Assembly: GCF_042665195.1 (NCBI RefSeq)
Contig: NZ_JBHTBW010000047.1
Coordinates: 124,001-188,000 of the forward strand
Direction: 5' to 3'
Length of the DNA: 64,000 nucleotides
Origin: Laceyella putida
Lineage (GTDB): Bacteria > Bacillota > Bacilli > Thermoactinomycetales > Thermoactinomycetaceae
Part shown: positions 25,566 through 33,116 of the stretch, piece after piece
How the letters are laid out: every line of letters begins with the position of its first letter
Numbering within the stretch: position 1 is the stretch's first letter
Translations under genes and position numbers: made by a program
The notes under the pieces: model-generated
What the model was told of the DNA's origin: nothing
The model's input: the letters and a program-made list of their open reading frames with translations, nothing else
Databases searched by the model: none

Positions 25566-27260
25566 GTGACCATGCAGATGGAAGGGAAGAAGCTGGGGGG
25601 ACGGTACGAGATTGTGAGCCGTGTCGGCGGCGGAGGGATGGCGGTCGTATATAAAGCAAAAGACTTGCTCCTTCATCGTTATGTGGCGATCAAAGTACTG
25701 AGCGAAGCCCTTAGCAACGACTCAGAATTCATACGTCGCTTTAGTAGGGAAGCGCAAGCCGCCGCAAGTTTATCTCACCCCAATGTAGTCAATGTTTATG
25801 ATGTGGGGAAAGATGGGTATACCCACTACATCGTGATGGAATTGGTTGAGGGACCCACCTTGAAGCAGTATATCTTGGAACGTGGTCCGCTTCCCGTGCA
25901 AGAGGCGGCCAACATCGCGATGCAGATATGCGATGGCTTGGCGCACGCGCACGAAAATCAGATTGTGCACCGCGACATCAAACCGCATAATATCCTGCTC
26001 GGTTCCAATGGGCGCGCCAAAGTGACCGACTTCGGGATTGCCCGCGCCGCCAGCTCGTCCACGATTACCCAGCAGGGTTCGGTGATGGGGTCTGTTCATT
26101 ACTTCTCGCCGGAGCAGGCGCGCGGCGGGGTGATCGGGGAAAAATCCGATCTCTATTCACTGGGGATTGTGCTGTACGAGATGTTGACGGGGCGCCTGCC
26201 GTTCGACGGAGACTCGGCGATTTCCATCGCCCTGAAGCACTTGCAGGAACAACCGGACGATCCGCGCCATTTCAATGAGAAGATACCGGACAACATGGCG
26301 GACATCATCATGAAGGCGCTGGATAAAGACCCAAACAAACGCTTCGCTTCGGCCCGGGAGATGATGCACGCCCTGCAACAAGCCGTGCAGCTGAGCCCGC
26401 GCATGGAGACCAACTGGAACAGCTCTCCCAAACCAGCGCAGAAGACTATGTACCAAACGATTCCGCTGGCGGACGACGACAACGATCATCCCGTGGCCAC
26501 GATGAAAGGGGAACGGGAGCCTTACCGCTCGCCGATCCAACGCCCGGAAATCCGCTCCAACCACACGCAGAAGCAACCGGGGCTGGGCGACCAGACATTG
26601 GCCAACTTGGAGCGCCTGAAAAACGTGCCGAACAGCGGCGACCAAACCATCTTCCAGCGCACCGTCGTCTGGTTGGAAAACGTGCAAGCCAAACTCCCTT
26701 GGTGGCAAAAGCTCTTATTCGGACTCTTTACGGTATTCGTGATCCTCACCATCAGCATTTGGGGCTTCAACAAGATTTGGGGTTTGATCAGTGGCGGCAG
26801 TGATGAGCCAACGGATGGGCAGGCGCAAACGGAATGGGTAGTGCCTGACAATTTGGAGACGAAACAAGACGTTGAAAAATTTGTTAAGCAAAAAGGATTG
26901 CCCGAACCGGAATTTACTTATGGTCAAGGTGAAAAGGATAAGGTATTGGAAATTTCTCCTGGTGTAGGAGAGAAGTTTGATAAAACCACCAAGTTTCAAG
27001 TGAAAATCGGTGTAGAAGGCAAGCCTCTTGACGATTTTACTGGTAAGTTCGAAAGCAGAATGAAAAAAATATCCCAAAGTGTGGATTATAAGATAGAACT
27101 TTATCGTTGCCCTAATGGATCTGGTGGTTTCGCCAAGATATATAAGCAAGAGCCGGCTCCAGGAACGCCTGTTGGCAAGGGGGATACGGTAAAAGTCTAT
27201 TCAAACATTCCACAAATGCCGGAATGTAAATTGACGCCTTGGTCTGAAGTGAATGGTTAA
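25566..27260 (+). CDS. prkC: Membrane serine/threonine kinase with PASTA-like ectodomain
   Basis: 564 residues. The Hanks-type kinase (about 10-270) has GGGGMAVVYKAKD, VAIKVL, HRDIKPHNILL and DFGIARA. A linker with phosphorylatable Thr leads to one membrane helix (about 380-402), then an extracellular part of about 150 residues with two weak PASTA-like repeats. PrkC senses muropeptides and controls germination and wall homeostasis. It is shorter than the roughly 650-residue Bacillus form, and the ectodomain coding part (from about 26860) is visibly more AT-rich than the kinase part. I prefer GTG at 25566, 6 nt after AAGGAGGA; ATG at 25572 is possible. Confidence 0.93.
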   Translation: MTMQMEGKKLGGRYEIVSRVGGGGMAVVYKAKDLLLHRYVAIKVLSEALSNDSEFIRRFSREAQAAASLSHPNVVNVYDVGKDGYTHYIVMELVEGPTLKQYILERGPLPVQEAANIAMQICDGLAHAHENQIVHRDIKPHNILLGSNGRAKVTDFGIARAASSSTITQQGSVMGSVHYFSPEQARGGVIGEKSDLYSLGIVLYEMLTGRLPFDGDSAISIALKHLQEQPDDPRHFNEKIPDNMADIIMKALDKDPNKRFASAREMMHALQQAVQLSPRMETNWNSSPKPAQKTMYQTIPLADDDNDHPVATMKGEREPYRSPIQRPEIRSNHTQKQPGLGDQTLANLERLKNVPNSGDQTIFQRTVVWLENVQAKLPWWQKLLFGLFTVFVILTISIWGFNKIWGLISGGSDEPTDGQAQTEWVVPDNLETKQDVEKFVKQKGLPEPEFTYGQGEKDKVLEISPGVGEKFDKTTKFQVKIGVEGKPLDDFTGKFESRMKKISQSVDYKIELYRCPNGSGGFAKIYKQEPAPGTPVGKGDTVKVYSNIPQMPECKLTPWSEVNG

Positions 27261-27284
27261 AACTATATCAAAAGGAGGTCCAAT

Positions 27285-28175
27285 ATGCCTGTAGGGCAAA
27301 TCGTCAAAGCGATCAGCGGGTTCTACTACGTGCGCACGGAGGCGGGGGATGTGCTCCAGTGCCGGGCGCGCGGAGTGTTCAAATTCGAAAAGAAAAAACT
27401 GACTCCGCTGGTGGGCGATGTCGTAGAGGTTGATGCGACGGGGTTGGGCGAAGGTGTTGTGACCTCCGTTCAACCCCGTCATTCTGAACTCACGCGTCCG
27501 CCGATCGCCAACGTGGATCAGGCGATGGTGGTCTGTTCGCTCAGGCAGCCGCGTTTCCAGCAGATGCCCGTGGACCGGTTTCTCGTCCATGCGGAGCGGG
27601 AAGGGTTGGAGATCGTGATTGTGCTGACCAAGAGCGACTTGATCAAAGATGGGCGCGAGATTGAACAGGTTAGGGAGATTTATCAAGCGGCTGGGTATCC
27701 GGTGATCGCCACCAGCATTCATTCCGGTGATGGGCTGGAGGCGGTGAAGGAGCGGTTGGCCGGGAAGATTTCCGTGTTTGCGGGGCAGTCGGGTGTGGGC
27801 AAATCTTCTCTGCTCAATCAGCTCTTGCCAAACCGGCAGCTGGAGACAGGTTCGGTGAGCAAGAAAATCGGACGGGGCCGTCATACGACGCGCCAAGTTG
27901 AGCTGTTGCCGCTCGACGGCGGGGGACAAGTGGCGGATACCCCTGGATTCAGCCAATTGTCGTTCCAGGGGATGGAACCCGCCGATCTTGGCGATTGCTT
28001 CCCGGAGTTTCGCGGGCGGGCGGATCAATGCCGGTTCCGAGGTTGTCTCCATCTGAACGAACCTGGCTGCGAAGTGAGAGCGGCACTGGAAAACGGCGAG
28101 ATCCATCCAGGCCGTTATCGGCATTACGAAACGTTTATGAATGAGATCAAAGAGGCGTTAATGAGGAGGTACTGA
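27285..28175 (+). CDS. rsgA: Ribosome small-subunit-dependent GTPase RsgA
   Basis: 296 residues. A late 30S assembly checkpoint GTPase. An N-terminal OB fold (1-65) is followed by a circularly permuted GTPase domain (TKSD at about 114, then GQSGVGKSSL at about 166, then DTPG at about 210) and a zinc knuckle (CRFRGCLH...C, near 249-263). The start follows AAAGGAGGT. It sits between prkC and rpe as in B. subtilis. Confidence 0.97.
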   Translation: MPVGQIVKAISGFYYVRTEAGDVLQCRARGVFKFEKKKLTPLVGDVVEVDATGLGEGVVTSVQPRHSELTRPPIANVDQAMVVCSLRQPRFQQMPVDRFLVHAEREGLEIVIVLTKSDLIKDGREIEQVREIYQAAGYPVIATSIHSGDGLEAVKERLAGKISVFAGQSGVGKSSLLNQLLPNRQLETGSVSKKIGRGRHTTRQVELLPLDGGGQVADTPGFSQLSFQGMEPADLGDCFPEFRGRADQCRFRGCLHLNEPGCEVRAALENGEIHPGRYRHYETFMNEIKEALMRRY

Positions 28176-28178
28176 CGC

Positions 28179-28859
28179 ATGATCAAACTAGCCCCCTCGA
28201 TCTTATCCGCCGATTTTGCGCGGCTGGGCGATGAGATCAGAGAAGTGGAACAAGCCGGCGCCGATTGGATTCATGTGGATGTGATGGATGGCCGCTTTGT
28301 GCCCAACATCACGCTCGGGCCGCTGGTGGTGGAGGCGATTCGCCCCCATACAAGGTTACCGCTCGATGTCCATCTCATGATTGCGGAACCGGACCGGTAC
28401 ATTGAAGCGTTTGTCAAAAGCGGCGCCGATCTGGTGTCGGTCCATCAAGAGGCTTGCCCTCACTTGCATCGGACGATTCACCACATTAAAGAGCTGGGAG
28501 CCAAGGCAGGTGTCGTCATCAATCCGGCGACGCCTGTTTCACTCATCGAGCCCATTTTGCCTGACGTGGACCTCGTCCTGCTGATGACCGTGAATCCGGG
28601 CTTCGGGGGACAGGCGTTCATCGCGGGTGTGTTGGACAAGATCAGGCAAGTGCGCCGGTTGCTGACGGAACGCGGTCTGTCCCATGTCGAAGTGGAAGTG
28701 GATGGCGGAGTCAATGCGGAGACGGCGGCGCAGGTGGTCAAGGCCGGCGCCAATGTGCTGGTGGCCGGGTCGGCGGTGTTCGGGAAAGCGAATCGGCGGG
28801 AAGCCATCGCCGAAATCAGACATGCGGGTGAACGCGGACTTCACGCACAAGGAGAATGA
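28179..28859 (+). CDS. rpe: Ribulose-phosphate 3-epimerase
   Basis: Interconverts ribulose 5-phosphate and xylulose 5-phosphate in the pentose phosphate pathway. 226 residues, TIM barrel: APSILSADFARLGDE, HVDVMDGRFVPNITLG (metal His and catalytic Asp), DVHLMI, MTVNPGFGGQ and EVDGGVNAET. The start follows GAGGAGGT, 3 nt after rsgA. Confidence 0.97.
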   Translation: MIKLAPSILSADFARLGDEIREVEQAGADWIHVDVMDGRFVPNITLGPLVVEAIRPHTRLPLDVHLMIAEPDRYIEAFVKSGADLVSVHQEACPHLHRTIHHIKELGAKAGVVINPATPVSLIEPILPDVDLVLLMTVNPGFGGQAFIAGVLDKIRQVRRLLTERGLSHVEVEVDGGVNAETAAQVVKAGANVLVAGSAVFGKANRREAIAEIRHAGERGLHAQGE

Positions 28860-28865
28860 AGCAAC

Positions 28866-29426
28866 ATGAGACAAGGTCAACGTTTAGTCACTTTGATGGA
28901 AGTGGCCATCCTGGCTGCGATCGCCATCGTTTTCAACCAGATGACACCGTTTCAGCTTTGGCCCAACGGCGGCTCGATTACGCTCACGATGCTGCCCATC
29001 GCTGCCGTGGCGTTCCGCCGTGGCGTCAAGCCGGGTCTGGCTTGTGGGTTGTTGACGGGCATCTTGCTGATGCTTTTGGGTGGGGTGATTGTCCACCCCT
29101 TGCAGGCATTGCTCGATTATCCCATCGCTTTTGCCGCGCTCGGCTTGGCGGGGTGGGTGCGGCTCCACGAAGGGCAGTCCCGTTCGAAGCAAATGTGGCT
29201 GATTGGTTTGGGCCTCTTGGTGGCGGGCGGGTTTCGCTTTTTGGCCCACTATGCGTCCGGCGTTGTGTTTTTCAGTGAGTATGCAAAGAACCAATCGGTC
29301 TATCTTTATTCGCTGATTTATAACTCCTCTTATCTTGTGCCGGAAGTGCTCATCACGCTCGTCATTTGCGGCGGGGTGTGTTGGACCGCGCCCCAGCTAC
29401 TGATGCGGCGCGCACGGAGGGGATGA
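28866..29426 (+). CDS. thiT: ECF-type thiamine transporter S component ThiT
   Basis: 186 residues, about six membrane helices. The substrate-binding subunit of an energy-coupling-factor vitamin transporter; it needs the shared EcfA/A'/T module encoded elsewhere. RFLAHYASGVVFFSEYA matches the conserved thiamine-site helix of ThiT, and TLTMLPIAAVAFRRGVKPGL is typical of the family. It overlaps thiN by 4 nt, linking thiamine uptake to its pyrophosphorylation. In B. subtilis rpe and thiN are adjacent, so thiT is an insertion into the conserved order. No TPP riboswitch is seen. Confidence 0.88.
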   Translation: MRQGQRLVTLMEVAILAAIAIVFNQMTPFQLWPNGGSITLTMLPIAAVAFRRGVKPGLACGLLTGILLMLLGGVIVHPLQALLDYPIAFAALGLAGWVRLHEGQSRSKQMWLIGLGLLVAGGFRFLAHYASGVVFFSEYAKNQSVYLYSLIYNSSYLVPEVLITLVICGGVCWTAPQLLMRRARRG

Positions 29427-30094
29427 GATTGGCGCAACAACGATGCGTCTATGTGGTGGCGGGCGGAGAAGTGACGGCGGAGGAATTGGGCCGCCTTCGG
29501 TTGGAGCCGGGATATGTCATCGCGGCTGACGCCGGAGCGCAAGCCTTGCTGCGGGCGGGCATCAAGCCGGATTTGGCGGTGGGCGATTTTGACACCACCG
29601 GACGCGGCTTTGTGGCGGAACTGGCGCGACTTGGGGTGGCGACGGAAGCGTTGCCGCCGGAAAAAGCGGAGACCGACCTTCATTTCGCGCTCATGAAAGC
29701 CGCGGCGCTTCAACCGAGTGAGGTGCGGATCCTGGGGGCCTTGGGTGGGCAGCGTTATGATCACATGCTGGCCAATATCGCGCTGTTGGAATGGTTGGCG
29801 GATCGGGGCGTCCGCGGAACGTTGCTCCACCGCACCAACCGGATCCGCTTGCTTGTGGGACCGGGCCGGATCGCGCTTCCGCGCCAAGGTTTTCAGTACC
29901 TTTCGTTGATTCCGCTGTCGCGGGAAGTGCTTGGCGTAAAGACGGAAGGGTTAAAATATCCGCTGTACGGCGAGACATTGCACCGCATGGAAAGCAGGGG
30001 AATCAGCAACGAGTGGAGCGAACTTGATGCGTCGGTGGCGATTGTCGAAGGGAAGCTGTTGGTGGTAGAGAGCCGGGAAGGGCTTGTCCCGTGA
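29423..30094 (+). CDS. thiN: Thiamine pyrophosphokinase
   Basis: Converts thiamine plus ATP to thiamine pyrophosphate. 223 residues. The N-terminal catalytic domain has AADAGAQALLRAGIKPDLAV, GDFDTTG and the ATP/metal-binding EKAETDLHFAL. LGALGGQRYDHMLANI then matches the family's GG-R-DH-LAN box. The start is uncertain between ATG 29423, overlapping the thiT stop, and TTG 29429, which is better spaced from CGGAGGGG. Confidence 0.93.
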   Translation: MRLAQQRCVYVVAGGEVTAEELGRLRLEPGYVIAADAGAQALLRAGIKPDLAVGDFDTTGRGFVAELARLGVATEALPPEKAETDLHFALMKAAALQPSEVRILGALGGQRYDHMLANIALLEWLADRGVRGTLLHRTNRIRLLVGPGRIALPRQGFQYLSLIPLSREVLGVKTEGLKYPLYGETLHRMESRGISNEWSELDASVAIVEGKLLVVESREGLVP

Positions 30095-30193
30095 TTTCCC
30101 TGTTCTAGGTACCATTTTCACCCTATAGAATATAAATAAGTTGATGACATGTATCGTGGTCGATATGACCCGGATGGTTAAGGGGTGAGAACG

Positions 30194-30274
30194 TTGCGTT
30201 TTTATACCATTAAACTTCCCAAGTTTTTAGGTGGAGTCGTCAAAGCGATCTTAGGCATGTTAAAGAAAGATTGA
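30194..30274 (+). CDS. spoVM: Stage V sporulation protein M
   Basis: 26 codons only. The translation LRFYTIKLPKFLGGVVKA (initiator read as Met) followed by ILGMLKKD matches B. subtilis SpoVM in length and at most positions. This amphipathic helix binds the convex forespore membrane and anchors the SpoIVA coat base. The start is TTG at 30194, preceded by AGGGGTGAG. Position between thiN and rpmB is the conserved one. Expression in the mother cell under SigE is expected; I cannot point to a certain promoter. Confidence 0.95.
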   Translation: MRFYTIKLPKFLGGVVKAILGMLKKD

Positions 30275-30297
30275 CCCATAAGCCAAGGATAAGACAA

Positions 30298-30489
30298 ACC
30301 TCTAGAGGAGGAAGATTTTTGCCTGTACCTTGTGGGTGAAAGCGGAGTGCCGAACAAAGGAAGAAAGCGGGCAACCCTAAGAATGAAAGTGACTTTGCCC
30401 GCGCCGGAGTTCGGCGACGGAGCACCCTCCCCGATAAGGCGACCAAGGAACGAAGACTCAAAAATCGACTCTGGGGCCACTTTGTCTGC
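30298..30489 (+). repeat. Dispersed 195-bp non-coding repeat, copy 2
   Basis: 192 bp, homologous to 6936-7130 and in the same orientation. Compared with copy 1 it has about 17 extra nt near 30322-30338 and lacks 22 nt in the middle. The central helix is kept with different bases: GCGGGCAA (30367-30374) pairs with TTGCCCGC (30395-30402). The GCCG/CGGC hairpin (30403-30415) and the outer GATTTTTG/CAAAAATC pairing are also kept. The left end has the palindrome CCTCTAGAGG. It lies between the spoVM stop and the bidirectional terminator at 30530, flanked by CATAAGCC at 30277-30284 and 30499-30506. Confidence 0.8.
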
Positions 30490-30529
30490 GATCTCTGACA
30501 TAAGCCCTTTTTGCCGTTTTTGGACATAA

Positions 30530-30555
30530 AAAAAGCACCCGTCGAGGTGCTTTTT
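30530..30555. terminator. Bidirectional terminator between spoVM and rpmB
   Basis: AAAAAGCACC/GGTGCTTTTT stem with a 6-nt loop. T tracts form on both strands, so it can end rpmB (-) and the spoVM/repeat transcript (+). Confidence 0.9.
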
Positions 30556-30567
30556 CTGTTGGTACGA

Positions 30568-30756
30568 TTAAACGCGGGTTACCAAGCCGGATTTGAGAGC
30601 ACGGGTGCTCACATAAACGCGTTTTGGTTTTCCATCAACGAGGATGCGTACTTTTTGTACGTTTGCTCCCCATTTCTTTTTGCTTTTGCGGTTGGAGTGG
30701 CTTACTTTATTTCCAGTACGTCCCTTTTTTCCGGTAATGTAGCAAACGCGAGCCAT
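30568..30756 (-). CDS. rpmB: 50S ribosomal protein L28
   Basis: 62 residues: ARVCYITGKKGRTGNKVSHS, then KKKWGANVQKVRI and VSTRALKSG. A basic structural protein of the large subunit. It has a single N-terminal cysteine, so it resembles the zinc-free form. The ATG complement is at 30754-30756, preceded on the - strand by GAGGAGGT. It is divergent from yloU, as in B. subtilis. The 250-bp gap to yloU (30790-31039) must hold both promoters. Confidence 0.97.
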   Translation of the reverse strand: MARVCYITGKKGRTGNKVSHSNRKSKKKWGANVQKVRILVDGKPKRVYVSTRALKSGLVTRV

Positions 30757-30957
30757 TCTTTGCACCTCCTCTGTCTTCCGTACGGCCGGCTTCTATGAGT
30801 GAATGCATCATCACGGTCAAAGATAGAAGCCCCTAACGAAAATGGCTAGATCGTCCATTTTCCTGCATCGCATACGAATAAGGACTAAACACCAGCACAT
30901 TGTAGCACACCTTACCATCACTTGCAAGGTGCATGAGAGTTCAGTATCATGAATGTG

Positions 30958-30987
30958 TTGTTATCCTTTTAATCAACTGGGTATTAT
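30958..30987 (+). promoter_or_regulatory. Possible promoter of the yloU-fakA operon
   Basis: TTGTTA (30958-30963), an 18-bp spacer and TATTAT (30982-30987), 52 bp upstream of yloU. Confidence 0.45.
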
Positions 30988-31039
30988 TGTACAATTGTTC
31001 TAGTTAGCAAAATGAAACCTCACCTCGGGAGGAATATGT

Positions 31040-31405
31040 ATGAGTTTAGAGGTATCCACTCAATATGGACAAATTGAAGTGGCAAATGAAGTGATTGCGA
31101 CGGTAGCGGGCATCGCCGCGATGGATTGCTACGGTCTTGTTGGCATGGCGTCACGCAGCCAGTTGAAAGATGGGATTACCGAACTGTTGAGACGTGAAAA
31201 CCTGAGCAAAGGAATTGAAGTGCGGACGGAGAACGGTGACATCGTGATCGATATGTATATCATCGTTGGCTATGGCACGAAGATTTCGGAAGTGGCTCAC
31301 AACGTTCAATCGAAAGTGAAATACACCCTTGACCAAATGATTGGGCTTAAAGTAAATCAAGTCAACATCTACGTGCAGGGTGTGCGGCTGGTGAATGAAG
31401 AGTAA
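31040..31405 (+). CDS. yloU: Asp23/Gls24-family envelope protein YloU
   Basis: 121 residues. The Asp23 domain covers nearly all of it, with VIATVAGIAAMDCYGLVGMA near the start and VNQVNIYVQGVRL at the end. Asp23 proteins form membrane-associated assemblies linked to envelope stress; YloU is the generic Bacillus member. The start follows GGGAGGA. It directly precedes fakA, and this pairing is widespread in Firmicutes. Confidence 0.92.
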   Translation: MSLEVSTQYGQIEVANEVIATVAGIAAMDCYGLVGMASRSQLKDGITELLRRENLSKGIEVRTENGDIVIDMYIIVGYGTKISEVAHNVQSKVKYTLDQMIGLKVNQVNIYVQGVRLVNEE

Positions 31406-31417
31406 GGAGGAACACTG

Positions 31418-33097
31418 TTGGGACAGCGATATATCGAAGCAACGATGTTTTTACAGATGATGCGTGCGGGTGCGCGCAGCTTGAATAAGAATGTGGAAGC
31501 GGTGAATGCCCTGAACGTGTTTCCTGTGCCAGACGGGGACACGGGAACCAATATGAATTTGACCATTACCTCTGGCGTGAAGGAAATGGAGAAGTTCGCT
31601 GCGGCCGAGACCGTGGGAAAGATGGCGGAAGCGCTTTCTCGTGGTCTCTTGATGGGTGCGCGCGGCAATTCGGGCGTCATCTTATCCCAGTTGTTCCGCG
31701 GTTTCTCCAAAGCCGTTGCGGATAAGGAGCGGATGAATGCCCGCCAGTTGGCCGATGCGTTTCAACGCGGGGTGGAAACCGCTTATAAAGCGGTGATCAA
31801 ACCTGTCGAAGGCACGATTTTGACGGTGGCGCGCGAAGCCGCCGATGCGGGCATGAAGCGGTCCTGGAGCACCGAAGATCCACTGGTGATCATGGAAACG
31901 GTATTGAATGAAGCCAAACGGACTCTCGCACGCACACCGGAGATGTTACCGGTCCTCAAGCAGACCGGGGTTGTCGATGCGGGTGGTCAAGGGTTGGTCT
32001 TTATTTATGAGGGGATGTTTGCGGCGCTCTCCGGAAAAGAAGCATTCGCGCCGGAAGCGGTTTCCGCGTTGCCCGATCTGGAATCTTTGGCTTCGATGGC
32101 CCATGAGAATTACCAAGCCAAGATTGATCCATCCGAGATTGAACATGGCTACTGTACGGAATTTATCGTCAACTTGAAGACGACCCGTCGCGAAACCAAG
32201 GCGTTTGATGAAGAGGCGTTCCGCAACGAAATCAGCCGATTTGGCGATTCGCTCTTGGTCGTGGCGGACGAAGAACTGGTGAAGGTACATATCCATGCGG
32301 AATACCCGGGGGATGCCCTTAACTACGCGATGGGATATGGGGACTTGACCCGAATCAAAATCGATAATATGCGTGAACAATACGAAGCGGCGGTGGGTGA
32401 GGCCCCAGCGGCAAAGCCAGCGCCCAAAGCGGCGCCAGAGAAGAAGTTTGGGATTGTGGCCGTGGCCGCGGGCCCAGGCATCGCGGAGATCTTCCGTTCA
32501 CTTCACGTCGATGTGGTGATTGAAGGCGGGCAGACGATGAACCCATCGACGGAAGAGATCGTAAAGGCAATTGGACGGATCAACGCTGAACATATTATCA
32601 TTCTGCCCAATAACAAAAACATCATCTTAACGGCGGAGCAAGCGGGAGAAGTTGTCGATGTCCCCGTGACGGTATTGCCGACACGCACGATTCCGCAAGG
32701 GTTGTCCGCTTTGTTGGCCTTTAATGCGGAAGCGACCCCGGCGGAGAATGAAGAGAGCATGCGGGAAGCTTACCAAGCGGTTCAGTCGGGTGAACTCACC
32801 TATGCCATCCGCGATTCCAAAATCGACGGGTACGAGATCAAAAAAGGCGATTACTTAGGCATCCGCGAAGGCAAAATCGAATTTGTCGGCCAAGAGGTGA
32901 CGGATACGGCGGTGGAGCTGTTGACGCGCATGATCGGCGACGGAGCGGATGTGGTGACGATCATCTATGGGCAAGATGTGACCGCCGACCAAGCCGAAGC
33001 CCTTCGGGAAGCGATTGAGGAGAAGCATCCGGAAGTGGAAGTGGAAGTCCATGAAGGCGGACAACCCGTTTACTATTATCTCTTCTCTGTAGAATAA
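31418..33097 (+). CDS. fakA: Fatty acid kinase ATP-binding subunit FakA (YloV/DAK2 family)
   Basis: 559 residues. The N-terminal DAK2/DhaL-like ATP-binding domain has NALNVFPVPDGDTGTNM (metal-binding aspartates, near residue 30) and GARGNSGVILSQ. A middle domain and a C-terminal DegV-like segment follow. FakA phosphorylates fatty acids held by a FakB (DegV-type) protein so that PlsX/PlsY can use host or medium fatty acids; a DegV gene follows directly and plsX is in this window. The start is TTG at 31418, 6 nt after AAGGAGGA. Known as YloV in B. subtilis. Confidence 0.9.
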   Translation: MGQRYIEATMFLQMMRAGARSLNKNVEAVNALNVFPVPDGDTGTNMNLTITSGVKEMEKFAAAETVGKMAEALSRGLLMGARGNSGVILSQLFRGFSKAVADKERMNARQLADAFQRGVETAYKAVIKPVEGTILTVAREAADAGMKRSWSTEDPLVIMETVLNEAKRTLARTPEMLPVLKQTGVVDAGGQGLVFIYEGMFAALSGKEAFAPEAVSALPDLESLASMAHENYQAKIDPSEIEHGYCTEFIVNLKTTRRETKAFDEEAFRNEISRFGDSLLVVADEELVKVHIHAEYPGDALNYAMGYGDLTRIKIDNMREQYEAAVGEAPAAKPAPKAAPEKKFGIVAVAAGPGIAEIFRSLHVDVVIEGGQTMNPSTEEIVKAIGRINAEHIIILPNNKNIILTAEQAGEVVDVPVTVLPTRTIPQGLSALLAFNAEATPAENEESMREAYQAVQSGELTYAIRDSKIDGYEIKKGDYLGIREGKIEFVGQEVTDTAVELLTRMIGDGADVVTIIYGQDVTADQAEALREAIEEKHPEVEVEVHEGGQPVYYYLFSVE

Positions 33098-33116
33098 GCT
33101 GTGGGAGGTGTGAGCG

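Noticed and set aside
28840..28866. TPP riboswitch ahead of thiT
   Set aside because: Only 6 nt separate rpe from thiT and no THI-box sequence is visible in the region.
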